From Endocalyx cinctus (taxonomy: Eukaryota > Ascomycota > Sordariomycetes > Amphisphaeriales > Apiosporaceae): a stretch of DNA of 64,000 bases. Shown one piece after another: positions 39,131-49,488 of this stretch (position 1 is its first letter; every line of letters begins with the position of its first letter). Below the pieces are notes generated by a model. The model was not told the origin of the DNA and searched no databases. It saw only the letters and a program-made list of their open reading frames with translations. The position numbers and the translations under genes are program-made. The DNA lies in assembly GCA_001600455.1 (NCBI GenBank), contig BCKC01000001.1, forward strand, positions 2,382,441 through 2,446,440. The letters are read 5' to 3'.

Positions 39131-40029
39131 GTACTGCTCCTACTTATGCTTCTGCTTCTGCCTTTCTCAGATAGATAGACGTTTGTTTAATACTCAGCGT
39201 CTAAGACATGTTTACAGTCAGGTCCCGCGTGTTTGGAACCATCAACCTTGATAACCAACACTAAAAATCCCAGGGCTAAACGGATCGAGCCGCTCGGCCC
39301 TCCACGGCGGGTCCAAAAACCAGAGTACCGGCAGCACCTAGTCATTTGACAGGAACAGGTCGGAAATAAAAGTCACGTACCGGGAACATGCCACCGGTAC
39401 TTTGATATGATAAAAGACGGCATTATTTTAACCTATCTGACGAAGGAGTTATACCTAATAGTTTGATTTACAATAAAATAGTCAATAAAGGGAAATGTTG
39501 ATGCACTTAACATAACATGTACGACTTGAGTATAATATACTAAATATATAAATACTGAATCATCAAGTTTCATTACACGAACTTCTGCTAAGACTTATCC
39601 GGGTTAAATTCAATTGTACGGAGTACATATAACATACTTAGGACTTTTTGTTGTACTTAGCACTGCTTGACTGCTGAATACACCGACAAAATACTTACCT
39701 AAGTCACTAGGTTAGGTACCGATTAAGGAAGTAAGTACTACCTAGCAGCCTACCAGCCCTACCTACCTAGGTAGGTAGGCAGCTGGGCACCTAAAATACT
39801 AACCTAACAGCTAAGTATTAATAAGCTTGAGTTATTCAATTAGTACTTAATAGGGATAATGTCATAGATGTATTTATTGTAAATACCCGTTTATTCTGTA
39901 CACCCACTACGCGTCTAGAACGCGATCAAGATAATCGATGACCTGGGAGCACTCTCCAATAGATATTCAAATATATTGTTGTTAAGCATATATGAAATGA
40001 TCGGTAAAGGGAAATAGATATTATTTACG

Positions 40030-42545
40030 ATGGCTACGTCACCGGAGGACCCTTCGGGAATTTCTTCCGAGATACAAGAGCATATCCGCATTGTCGTAGG
40101 AGGTACGAACCCCATCCCGCCACCCAGCCTTTCACTTAGTACTTAATTAAGTAACTATCACAACTCTACCGAGGCTCACTAACTTTCATCGACAGCATCT
40201 AAACTGACGGCGAAAAAGCGAGGCTATAATATAAAGTCAGATGTGGAAACGTTGACTTCAATAGCTTATGATCAAGGACTCTTGCCAACTGATTTGAACG
40301 AGCTTATTGATCTGGTCACGACGCCCAGCTTCTTGGATCAGGCCAGCCTTGCGAGCATCATTAGGAACTTATACCCGGCATCCTCGGTGAGTGATGATAT
40401 TATCATCAAAGTTGTCGGAAGCTTGGGGCACGGCAAGCTGAAGCCGTCCCTGCCCATCCAAGCCGCCCTGTTAAAATGGCTTGTCATGATCTACCATACC
40501 ATCAAGAACCAGTCCGTTCTATCACAAACCTATCCGGTTCTATTCAACCTTCTTGACACAGCCGCGATCAGGTACCTTCATTCCCCGAGAAATTCTAGAG
40601 AATTTGTCACTTACAGATTTAAGGGCACAAATATGTCACCTCCTGGCTTTGATTACCCGACGCCGACATGTGCGACCATACAGGATCCAATCACTGTAAG
40701 TATCTCCCATTTGACTGCATTATCAACTGCTAATGTCTTCGAAGTCTTTCATTATCTCGTCAAACGGGAAATGATCCAGCTCTCGTAGGACTACTGCGCG
40801 TTTTCAAAGACTATTACCCCGAGATTATAGTTGGGGAAGCCACTCGTGGCAAGGCGTCTCCTTTTAAGGTATGCGTCCTACCTCAAAGACTCTCATTCAT
40901 GAATATGGGCCATTAACAGCTTCAGCATCCGGATACTCAATGGAGCGAGAGACTGGATGAGATCCAACATGCTCATTCAGAGCGAACAATATCATCCTCC
41001 AATAAACCGCTCGATGCTTTTCGAGTCGCACGACATCGGATCAATGGTCGGAAGTCTCACCTTATTCCTGAAGTTCATACATCACACGCGACAGAGGTTA
41101 GTATACTCATTTCTATGCGAGATATCTTACTAATTAAACCAGAATTCGGTTACTCTCGAAGAAATCGAGAACGTTGATGGCTTCGTTAGCAAATTAGAAA
41201 AGATCGAGCTACCGAATCAGCTGATTGCGGTCTTGAGAGATCCATTACTACAGAAACTTCAGCTGTTAAGACCGCAAGCTGAATCTCAACAGCGAGTCAA
41301 CAACTGGCTCAACTCATGTACCCAAGATCTACTAGACGGAGATGTGAAGCTAGAAGATATCTTGGAACCACTGAAGATTTATGTAGAAAGTACAAAGGTA
41401 ACTATCTAAATGAACTAATGGGATAGAATTTATGCTAACTGCTCATCCCCTCGGTATAGAGCCTACCTCCAATCTTTATAACCTTCTTCAGCCAGTATCT
41501 AGAGATATGGAATGGTCAGGATGGAAGGGATATTCTGTTGAATATTCTAGCATATACCCCTTTATTAAATTTCCGAGGTGAGGAACCAGACCAAAGGCCT
41601 TTTTTTTTCCCGAGCTAATGTACGACAGAACTCTTAGTCGTCCTCTTTCAGCCTATAGAGGCGAAGATTCTCGATGGAGTTGCCTCCCAACTAGAATTAC
41701 TTGGATTCTATATAAACCTACTTCGCCAATGGACCACATATCTTGCATCCCTCGACCAGAAGCTTGACCATGCACCGACGTCTATCGCCGATTTGATTAC
41801 GCACGTGAATGAACTCTGCCTTACGGTTCTGCAAACCTGTCCCGGTGTCTCAACTCACGGCATGATTCTTGACTTTTATGAGCAGGCTACCATTTTGGTC
41901 ACGACCCCTGAACTTCTAATCAATGCGAGGATAGTAATACCGCCTTCCCCATTAGTTTATATCCTACATTTCAGCGACTCCATAGCGACCGTGTCTCGGC
42001 TTTACGGCATATTAGCAAAATACAAGGAAGGCTTCCAGAAGGCGATCAGCACGTCTCGCGCGGCGTACCCGCCATCGTATATCAACGAGTTCAACGGCTT
42101 CCTGATGGACATCTGTAACTGCCTTTGGCGGTCGCGCAGCTTTAACAACACGGACCCGAACTCCCACGGCTGCCTGGTGGGCCGGCCTCTGGTCGAAGAC
42201 ATGTCGTCTTATATCGATGGTCTTGGTATAGGAGGCGGCTTAACGACCTTGTTCTCGATCTCGTTCTCGCCGGTCCTGGGCTTGGTGGCGATTACGTACT
42301 TTCGAGAGCTCGAAGAGGAGGAACTGCAGCGAGGCGCGGAAGAGCTCGACGCTAGGCACGCTGGGCCCGTCACGCGTGCCAGCCTGAACGCGCTCGCTAA
42401 CAAGGGCGGCCTAAATATGGCCTGGGACGATTATCGGTTAGGAGTGCTGGACTACCTCGAACAGAGAGGGATGGCCGGTGTGGGGGAGCTCTTGTACAAT
42501 ACGATGACGACTCTGATGAAAAAGAAAAAATCTTCGAGTCAGTGA
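40030..42545 (+). CDS. mis6: Inner kinetochore protein Mis6 / CENP-I
   Basis: Mis6/CENP-I is a subunit of the constitutive centromere-associated network, which sits on CENP-A chromatin and supports kinetochore assembly. I reconstructed eight exons: 40030-40102, 40196-40571, 40624-40695, 40745-40868, 40920-41096, 41143-41397, 41460-41577 and 41629-42545. Frame is continuous and gives 703 residues. The N-terminal block (LPTDLNELIDLVTTPSFLDQ ... GSLGHGKLKPSLPIQAALLKW) is characteristic. The key check is the small exon 3, which encodes ICHLLALITRRRHVRPYRIQ and joins to SRQTGNDPALVGLLRVFKDY, both matching what I recall of the family. Introns 2 and 3 end in AAG. The frame of exon 2 also stays open through introns 2 and 3 to a TAG at 40786, so unspliced RNA would give a truncated product. 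The gene is convergent with the CAF16-type gene. Confidence 0.95.
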
Positions 42546-42901
42546 GTTGGCTGTCGCAACTCTATTCGTTTCTCATCTATCCACTTAGTATACTTTGTTG
42601 AAAGGGTATATATACGTAATGTGACACATTGTGTAAAGAAAGTGCAAACAAATTCACGAACCCAACCTCCTTCAGTCCCCCTCTAAGATCAAACCTTTCT
42701 AGTGATCTCAGGATAAGCAATGTCCATTATTCCCCGAACCATGTTCCTTATATGTTGAAATCGCGCGCCTGAAAAAAATGCAAATGCGGGCACCTCATAA
42801 AACACCGATATATGCCACCATCGCCCCCCTTTCTCCTATACACCTTCTATATACTCGTCTATTTATTCTTTCTTCACGAGATCCTATCCCTTTCCTTATT
42901 A

Positions 42902-43759
42902 TTACCTCCCGTCGGACTTTTCCAGCCCGTACCCGCCGACGCCGCCGGCAGCGCCGTACGTCAAGCCTTCGGTGCCCATCTTCTCCTGATTCCTGGGACC
43001 GCGATCCTTCAGGTCAGCCTTCAGCCATCCCAGCACGAGCTCTCCCAAGCGAGAATTCCCCGTCGCCGAGGCGGCCGAGCCGCGATCGTCGCCGAGGAAC
43101 TGCTCGGTGGGGCCCCACTCGCGCACGGTGCCCATGTGCATGTGCACGAGGTGGGTGGGCCACCCGGCGAGGTTATCGAGGATGTGGGTAGCGTAGACGA
43201 TGGTGCAGTCCCTCGACTCGGTCTCGCCCTTGAGCCAGCGGAGGAACTGGGCGCGGCTCAGGACGTCGAGGTCGACCGTGATCTCGTCGAGCAGGAGGAC
43301 GGTCCAGGGGCGCAGCAGGCCCATGGCCAGCTGCACGCGGCGGCGCTCGCCGTCGCTCACGGCGGACATGCGCCACCGCACGTCGATGTCGAGCATCGCG
43401 ACGAGCTCGTCCCGCCGCGCCGGGTACGCGTCGCCGCCGACGCTGCGGAGCAGCTCCGAGACCCCGATGTCGGCGCGCACCTTCTCGTTCAGGACCCACT
43501 CGAGCCCGAGGTACGCGACCCCTTGGAGGAACTGCTTGAACGGGTCCGCCCCCGAGACGCTGATCGTGCCGCCCGGCGCGAGGCGGTTCCCCGCTAGGAG
43601 CCGGAGCAGCGTGGTCTTCCCCGCGCCGTTGGCTCCGATGAGAAGCGTGCGGCTGCGGGGCGGTACCGATAAAGAGATGTTGCTGATGCCCGTGGGATAT
43701 CCCGGAAAGGTATACGTCAGGTTTTGGACGGTGATTTGGGGAGGGCCGGGTGCTGCCAT
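42902..43759 (-). CDS. CAF16: CAF16-type soluble ABC ATPase
   Basis: This is a single-exon gene for a stand-alone ABC nucleotide-binding protein of 285 residues, close to yeast Caf16, which associates with the CCR4-NOT transcription/mRNA-decay complex. I placed the start at ATG 43759 (MAAPGPPQIT); the frame is open further upstream, but that part is not family-like. Walker A is GANGAGKT (about 42-49), the ABC signature is VSDGE followed by RRRVQLA (about 134-145), and Walker B is VLLLDE (about 154-159). The switch His lies in ATHILDN. There are no membrane segments. The C-terminal roughly 40 residues are Gly-rich and variable. The coding sequence is much more GC-rich than its surroundings, which creates many long antisense open frames. 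Confidence 0.93.
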   Translation of the reverse strand: MAAPGPPQITVQNLTYTFPGYPTGISNISLSVPPRSRTLLIGANGAGKTTLLRLLAGNRLAPGGTISVSGADPFKQFLQGVAYLGLEWVLNEKVRADIGVSELLRSVGGDAYPARRDELVAMLDIDVRWRMSAVSDGERRRVQLAMGLLRPWTVLLLDEITVDLDVLSRAQFLRWLKGETESRDCTIVYATHILDNLAGWPTHLVHMHMGTVREWGPTEQFLGDDRGSAASATGNSRLGELVLGWLKADLKDRGPRNQEKMGTEGLTYGAAGGVGGYGLEKSDGR

Positions 43760-45579
43760 GATGTGTGTGATGTACGTGAATGAAATTTTGTGAGGAAGAG
43801 TTTTATTTCGATAGGGCGCAAATGAAAAGAAAAAGCGACTACGGGGCAAAAATATTCTACGGAAGAAATAAGATAAAAGATTTTGGTGATATAAGATGAC
43901 AAAAACTTGTTAGATTGAAAGATTGATCTATAAACGGTCAAGTCACTGATCTTTTTTTTATAGGGAGGTTTCATGATGTATTCTTGTGTGGAGTCAAACT
44001 TGGTTGGTGTGGATTTTGTATATACAGTATAATGTTAAAAAAAGCACTGTGGGTATGACGGTGATACTCTCCGTCGGTAAACGCAGGAGGTCGTTGACGA
44101 AACCCATTTTAAGTCATGACAGCCTATCATGTCAGCAATGCAAGTTGAAAGAGATCAATTGAAGGTATTGATATTTCTTGGTACTGATAGAGCTTCTCCA
44201 AGAAGAGATAAAAGACATTAATCCACTTGCTTTTGAGGATGAACACTGTGTCATAGGAATAGTGTATTTCCCAAGATTGCTAGGTCTAGATGAGTCTAGA
44301 TATCTATCTTCAAGGGTATAATCTCAAGCTAATACTGGACATGATTGATATTGCTTGGGATACCGGTGGTAAAACACAGAAGCGTTATCCTAGAAATTCT
44401 ACTTTGTACGGGGGCACACCTCGATGCAGATTATGTATGTCTTGGTATCAACCTTGTAGGTAACTGGTAGTCTGGTTCGTATTTCAAGCAGAATGAACTA
44501 TGCCATTGAACTAGTTATTCGCTTATGCCTTTCTTTTTTGTGATATTGATATTCGAACAATTACTCCATCGCTTCAAGAGCAAACTTCAAGCTGGAAAAG
44601 AGTCGAGGACGACCCTTGGTCCTTAATTAATCGCCTTGTTCAACTTCAAGAAAGATATATGTCAAGGAATGCGTTTAGATCCAACGGAGGTAGCTCCGGT
44701 CATCCCGGCTCGGGAGTGGCTAACAGTGATTTAGTGAGCTCGGCTTGTTCCACCAAGTATATTCAATGATATGTGAATATATAAATATATCGGTTGCCCT
44801 GTGGAAGCATGTCTTAAATCAAAACTAACCTAAGAGGATCAATGGCTTTACAATGAATAAGCGACGATAACAAAGTATGGTGTTTCTACTGCATCTCCAG
44901 TTCATCTCCATTCTTCAATTTAAATCCAGCGTAACATTCTCATTTTAAGCTATTTCCTGCACGACATAAGGGGTCCAATGATCTCATACTGATTTTATTT
45001 AGCAATTTACGACAATGTGATGAGGGCGTATTCGTTCTATTTACCCGTATTTCACCGTGTTGGCTGGTTGGTTAGCTTTATTGAGGATGGTCGATCGAAA
45101 TGATGCTATACAACTAGCTGATAGGGGGTTAGTATAGAAATGCTATAGTGCCCAGAGTCCCTAACCAACCACTAATCAAAGTCCCCAGATCCGCTATTGA
45201 CATTCTCCTTAGCACGTGGTTTCACCGGCGAGGCACCGAAAAGTAATGGATGTATACGCTATCACCTACATAGTACTTACTTATCCTTGTCAAAGCAGGA
45301 TGTTATCCACCCCTTTTTTTTTTCTTTCTTTGACACGAACTCGTAATGTTATATTGGGCTGTTTTTATGATCAGGCATTCCAGGACTACTTATCCCTCCT
45401 GACATCGAAGCTTCGGCAGTGATATATTCAAATAATATCTTGTTCATTACTTGTATCTTTTTTACTGTGTTCTTTCTTTTTCACATATTGTACAAAAATA
45501 AACTTTCCATACGCTCTCTGATACCAATTAACTAACTTATTCTTTCTTTTTATTCTTTCTCTCTTTCCATCTGTATAAA
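43760..45579. other. Spacer with one unexplained open frame
   Basis: The left part holds the promoter of the CAF16-type gene. The rest is AT-rich and mostly featureless. A stop-to-stop frame at 44515-44769 on the plus strand has protein-like composition but no good start (see findings). The 3' part (about 45300-45579) is T-rich and is the likely promoter and leader of the 45580 gene. Confidence 0.5.
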
Positions 45580-46410
45580 ATGCCTGTAAAATCACACCAC
45601 AGATCACGGTCCTCGGTGGACCGTGTCCTAGACCTCCTTTCGGACCTGGACGAACCCCAATTAGAGCTACTCCTAAACGAAGCCGAATCAACCACCTCCA
45701 GCAATGTACCGGTATCCAAAGCGATCGATATGTTCGAGAGAAGGCCGATGTCCTCTATCGCCGCCGCGGCGACGGCGGCGGCAGCAGTTCAACGACCACA
45801 ATCCCCTCCTCCCAGGCGAAAATTCCTCACCTCGTTATCGCCGCGGAAGCAGACCGAGCTGAGGAGGCGGCAGAGCAAGAGGGCGTCCGCCACGCAGGAG
45901 CTCCTAGCGGCGGCGAGCGCGAAGGCGGCGGCGGCGTCATCAGGTAAAGCCTCGGAGACTGGTCCTACGTCGTCTTCGTCGTTATCGCAAGGATCGAAGA
46001 AGACGCCGAGATCGTACAAGCGAATCAGCAGGCCCATATTCCCCCTGCCGTCCCCGTCGACGACGCCCGACCTCTGCCAGCTGCTGGCCGCTTACCTGCT
46101 AGACTCGGCCAAGTCCCCGCTGCCGTCGTTATCCTCGTCGTCGACGACGACGCCGACTTCGCCGACCTCGCACGCGTCCCCCTTCTCTTCCTCCTTCTCC
46201 TCGGCCGCCCCCTCGAGATCCGCTTTCGGCCGGTACTCGTTCGAGCTCGATAACCCGCCAGCCGCCCTCGACCTCCTCGAACCCTCCCCGACGAGGGCGG
46301 AGAGGATGCCGAGCGAGGGCCTCGGCATTGGCATGCCCATGCGAGACCCGTCCCGGAATATCAGCGGCATCTTCGAAGTTTTGGGCGATATGAACGCGAC
46401 GACGACGTGA
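45580..46410 (+). CDS. Conserved hypothetical Ala/Ser/Pro-rich protein
   Basis: A single exon of 276 residues starting at an ATG in AAAATG context. The N-terminus (SSVDRVLDLLSDLDEPQLELLLNEA) is likely an amphipathic helix. After it come an Ala run (about 60-70) and basic Pro/Arg stretches (SPPPRRKFLTSLSPRKQTEL). Next are Ala/Ser repeats, then a block SYKRISRPIFPLPSPSTTPDL, a long Ser/Thr/Pro tract (about 180-210), and an end with NISGIFEVLGDM. The two short ordered ends separated by low complexity suggest a largely disordered adaptor or regulator. That is inference from composition only, and no family is recognised. Strong GC bias and many GCG/CCG codons distinguish it from the AT-rich flanks. 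The antisense open frames here are its shadows. Confidence 0.8.
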   Translation: MPVKSHHRSRSSVDRVLDLLSDLDEPQLELLLNEAESTTSSNVPVSKAIDMFERRPMSSIAAAATAAAAVQRPQSPPPRRKFLTSLSPRKQTELRRRQSKRASATQELLAAASAKAAAASSGKASETGPTSSSSLSQGSKKTPRSYKRISRPIFPLPSPSTTPDLCQLLAAYLLDSAKSPLPSLSSSSTTTPTSPTSHASPFSSSFSSAAPSRSAFGRYSFELDNPPAALDLLEPSPTRAERMPSEGLGIGMPMRDPSRNISGIFEVLGDMNATTT

Positions 46411-48508
46411 GAAAAAAAAAAGGAAAAAGAGGAAAAAGGATCTAATAGAATATCAGTCGTTCCCAGGCGATCGGGAACTCTTTCCTATAAACGGACTTTT
46501 TGATTCGGACCAAGCTAGTCGGACTCCCCATCCTCTTTTACATTAATAACCATCCTTATTGTCGAGGCATGATCGAGCTCTAAATAAACAGCGGTAGAGC
46601 CCCTCGAGGGCATTCGGTTTAATATTGGCGCAAAATTCTGGGAGGGGATTTTCATTTTTGTTTATCACATCTAAGAAAAATGTGATCGTTTTTTTTTTTT
46701 TTTTTTTTTTTTTCAACCTACAACATTTAATTCATTTTGCGACGTCCGCATTTGATTCAAAACCTTCGGTTCGATTAGGACGGAGGGAAGGGCAAGGAGG
46801 CAAAGTGATGAGGTCAACATTTACCGAAAGGATAAATTCGATGAAGTGTTTCGAGTTACACGACCTGCCACCATTTTTTATAAGCCATTACAAGCAGTTT
46901 CTTTTGATTTCTAGGCGATTTCATTGATACTGTGTTGTTCTTTTCGAGCACAGGCATACTAGTCATGCATACATGCACGATGTACCGTGGCGTTGTATTC
47001 ATATGTACAATATCCCCGAGATCTAAAGTCAGCCTACACATTCGCTTGGCGTCTATTTCTCTCATCGTTAGTGTTTGTCTTTCAATGACTGAAGCGTCGT
47101 TGATGGATATAAAGTGTATTGTTGACACTCGTCTTTAGTCAGCCTTTTGTGCTTTGGTGTCTGCGAATATGTATGAAGTAGAGATGTTATCCGCATGTCA
47201 ACTTGGAGCTACTAAGTGTATGATGTATATAGGATAGCAACTGGCTATACATTTATTATCAATATATTCCATGTTCAAATATCTTGCAAGATTCCTCTGC
47301 GATACCGGCCCGCTGCTATCATTTCTCATCTGTACCGAAATTGGAAGAAACCAGGTGTGAAGTGTGATTATTGGAACAGTTTGGAAGGAATGGTCGCACC
47401 CGCTTTCCGCGTACCACCACCTTTCAAGATGTATATACGTTATGTTTGGTGGTGTTTGATTAGGGATAGCCAAGGACATTTTGTTAAAGAATAAAAATCT
47501 GGTTTTCTTTTCTTTTTCTTATTTTCGAAGGGGGAAAAAAGGGGGTAGTTGAGAGACAGGTATAGAAATGTACATTATATTCAACTTATAAAGAAATTCA
47601 ACCGACAAGCGCGCGCCATACAGACTCGGAGACGCTTTGTGAGACTTCGTCGGCTGTGTGTATGAACGTTCTCGACTTGAGCAACGTGGATTCGACCATG
47701 AAATGACCACAACATTACCGAAGGAGTAGGTGAACACCACATATTTCTGCCTGTTCAAGGTGTTTTCAATACCCAAAAACAAAAACTTCCGTACCTCAAA
47801 ATAATGAACCTGGCTTTTTGTATAATACGATGGGGTATACATACACATCCGAATATTTCTATCCGTATCACCGGCACACGAGATACTTATCACTTACTTG
47901 TTCCAAGCCTGCCCAGGTATTTGGCGTGGATCAGGAGTATCCTGCTCCCAAACATGTAGAACCAAACTCATTACAGGGGGGGCGCCAGGACGAGTCTTGT
48001 ATACTGCCTGTACCGTCCCGGCCGATGATTGTACAGATATGCAGATAATTAATTCGCTGAGAATCAGAGATAGAATAACCTCGTCTCATCCCATCACATC
48101 CTTTCAACTCTCTTACCCTAAGTACTAGCTGTGATTCACGACAAGTGATTTACTGCGAGAATATCCCAATTGCAGCATTGACAAAGAAGGAATTGCTTGC
48201 TCGCGTATCTGTCCATGAATGCTCAGAAATTCTACATCAGTGAATTCATAATGTTTCTATCTCTAGATGCCTCATCGCGATGTATAAAGGGCTGGATTCC
48301 CAAGAGGTTTAGGTCTGCAATTGAGTCAAATCAAGTCAAGAAACCAGAATCATCACACGACCCGACACTCAATCCCCATCCTTCTCGGTATATCAGCAAC
48401 TTACTTACCCATCATACCCTCACACGACGCCTGGGCGCGTGGCACTACATTTCTCAATTGCAACGGCGTACGAGAGAAAAGTGGGAGAACTCTCTATCTC
48501 TGTGACCG
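46411..48508. other. Spacer without a supported gene
   Basis: Contains a T25 run (46689-46713) and otherwise unremarkable AT-rich sequence. Short open frames on both strands overlap each other and lack conserved character. Confidence 0.55.
46689..46713. repeat. Homopolymer T25
   Basis: Twenty-five consecutive T residues about 280 bp downstream of the 45580-46410 gene. Confidence 0.95.
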
Positions 48509-49488
48509 ATGGCGAACCGTTCTTTCAGAGAGCGTATGGAGAACCAGCGCGATGCCGTCCCGGTGAGTTTCAGAATCGATTGCAAGGCTTGCGCAATGAT
48601 CGCGAACACTGATCATGATTTAACCCCCTTTTTTTCCCCTGGTAGACCAGCAATTGTAGCAACACCGGAGCCTCTATGACCGTGGATCTACCTATTCGCG
48701 GTCAACGTGGCCGTCCATCAAGGCCGGGTTCCCTTGAGCACATCCTCAATGAGGATGAAGGAACCGCCGCCGCCGAAGTCGAGTACGAGTCTCAGGGCGG
48801 GCATGGCTTTCACATGCCCGACCAGTTGTCGACAACTGGGGGAACAGGTCAAGATACATATGAGTCGAGACCTGCGCTTCGTGACGACACTCCAGTGTAT
48901 TATGGGAGCCAGCAGGAATATTCGGGTGGCCCGTCCACGTCGAGAACTGATTCTCAACCGCTCGACCATCAAGAATATGTAGAACCGATGTGGTCAAACA
49001 GAGGTAACATACTTAGCTTCGCGCCGTCGGATTACAGCAGCACTCTTATGACCGCAAGAAGAGAGCATTGGGACCGCCTCGGCTACGACGATGGGTTTAG
49101 CTATCATAGCTCCGGCCTATCCCCAGATTTGACAATGGGGTACGGTCCGCTGGCTAGCGCGAATAATAGTCTCGGCCATACCACTCCGAACGCGCACTTT
49201 GTCCCAGAGGCACCGATCTCGACCTCTCAAACCGATTCGCGAGAAGCATATAATCCTAGCGACAGCTATATCCACGACCATGGCGTCTCTTCCGAGGTGT
49301 CGACGGCTCTAAGCGGGGGAGGGGAGCAGTGGCTCTGCGTGTTATGTAACTTGTACCGCGACGAATCTGAATTCGATCCTAGTGAGTTTATGTACGGCAA
49401 TTTAGCCTGTTATCGTCATACGGACTATCGGCGGGACGATTCTGGATACCTCGTACAGTCAGGAACTCGAAGTCACGAATTTCGATAG
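48509..49488 (+). CDS. Hypothetical protein with C-terminal Cys/His motif
   Basis: Two exons, 48509-48562 and 48646-49488, give 298 residues. The intron has a GTGAGT donor and a TAG acceptor after a long T/C tract, and it joins NQRDAVP to TSNCSNTGASM in frame. Most of the protein is polar and disordered (Gly, Ser, Asp, Tyr, Gln). The last roughly 55 residues contain WLCVLCNLYRDESEF and YGNLACYRHTDYR, with a CxxC pair and a CYRH motif that could bind one zinc ion (inference). The start at 48509 rests on the splice model. An in-frame ATG at 48676 in exon 2 is the alternative, giving 270 residues. No family is recognised and no function is assigned. Confidence 0.75.

Larger units (their letters stand above)
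36241..40029. other. Spacer without a supported gene, rich in simple repeats
   Basis: About 3.8 kb. It contains a self-complementary TG/TA/CA tract (about 36531-36615), G17 at 37005-37021, T runs followed by an A18 run near 37886-37914, and a TC repeat at 39105-39130. A perfect 22-nt palindrome centred on CCTAGG lies at 39758-39779. No reading frame with conserved character was seen. The right end must hold the Mis6 promoter and the left end that of the GNAT gene. Confidence 0.55.

Noticed and set aside
40243..40788. A stand-alone 181-residue gene
   Set aside because: It is exon 2 of Mis6 read through introns 2 and 3; the spliced frame restores conserved Mis6 sequence.
43173..43793. Several open frames on both strands within the CAF16-type gene
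   Set aside because: High GC lowers stop frequency in all frames; only the frame with Walker A, signature and Walker B motifs is real.
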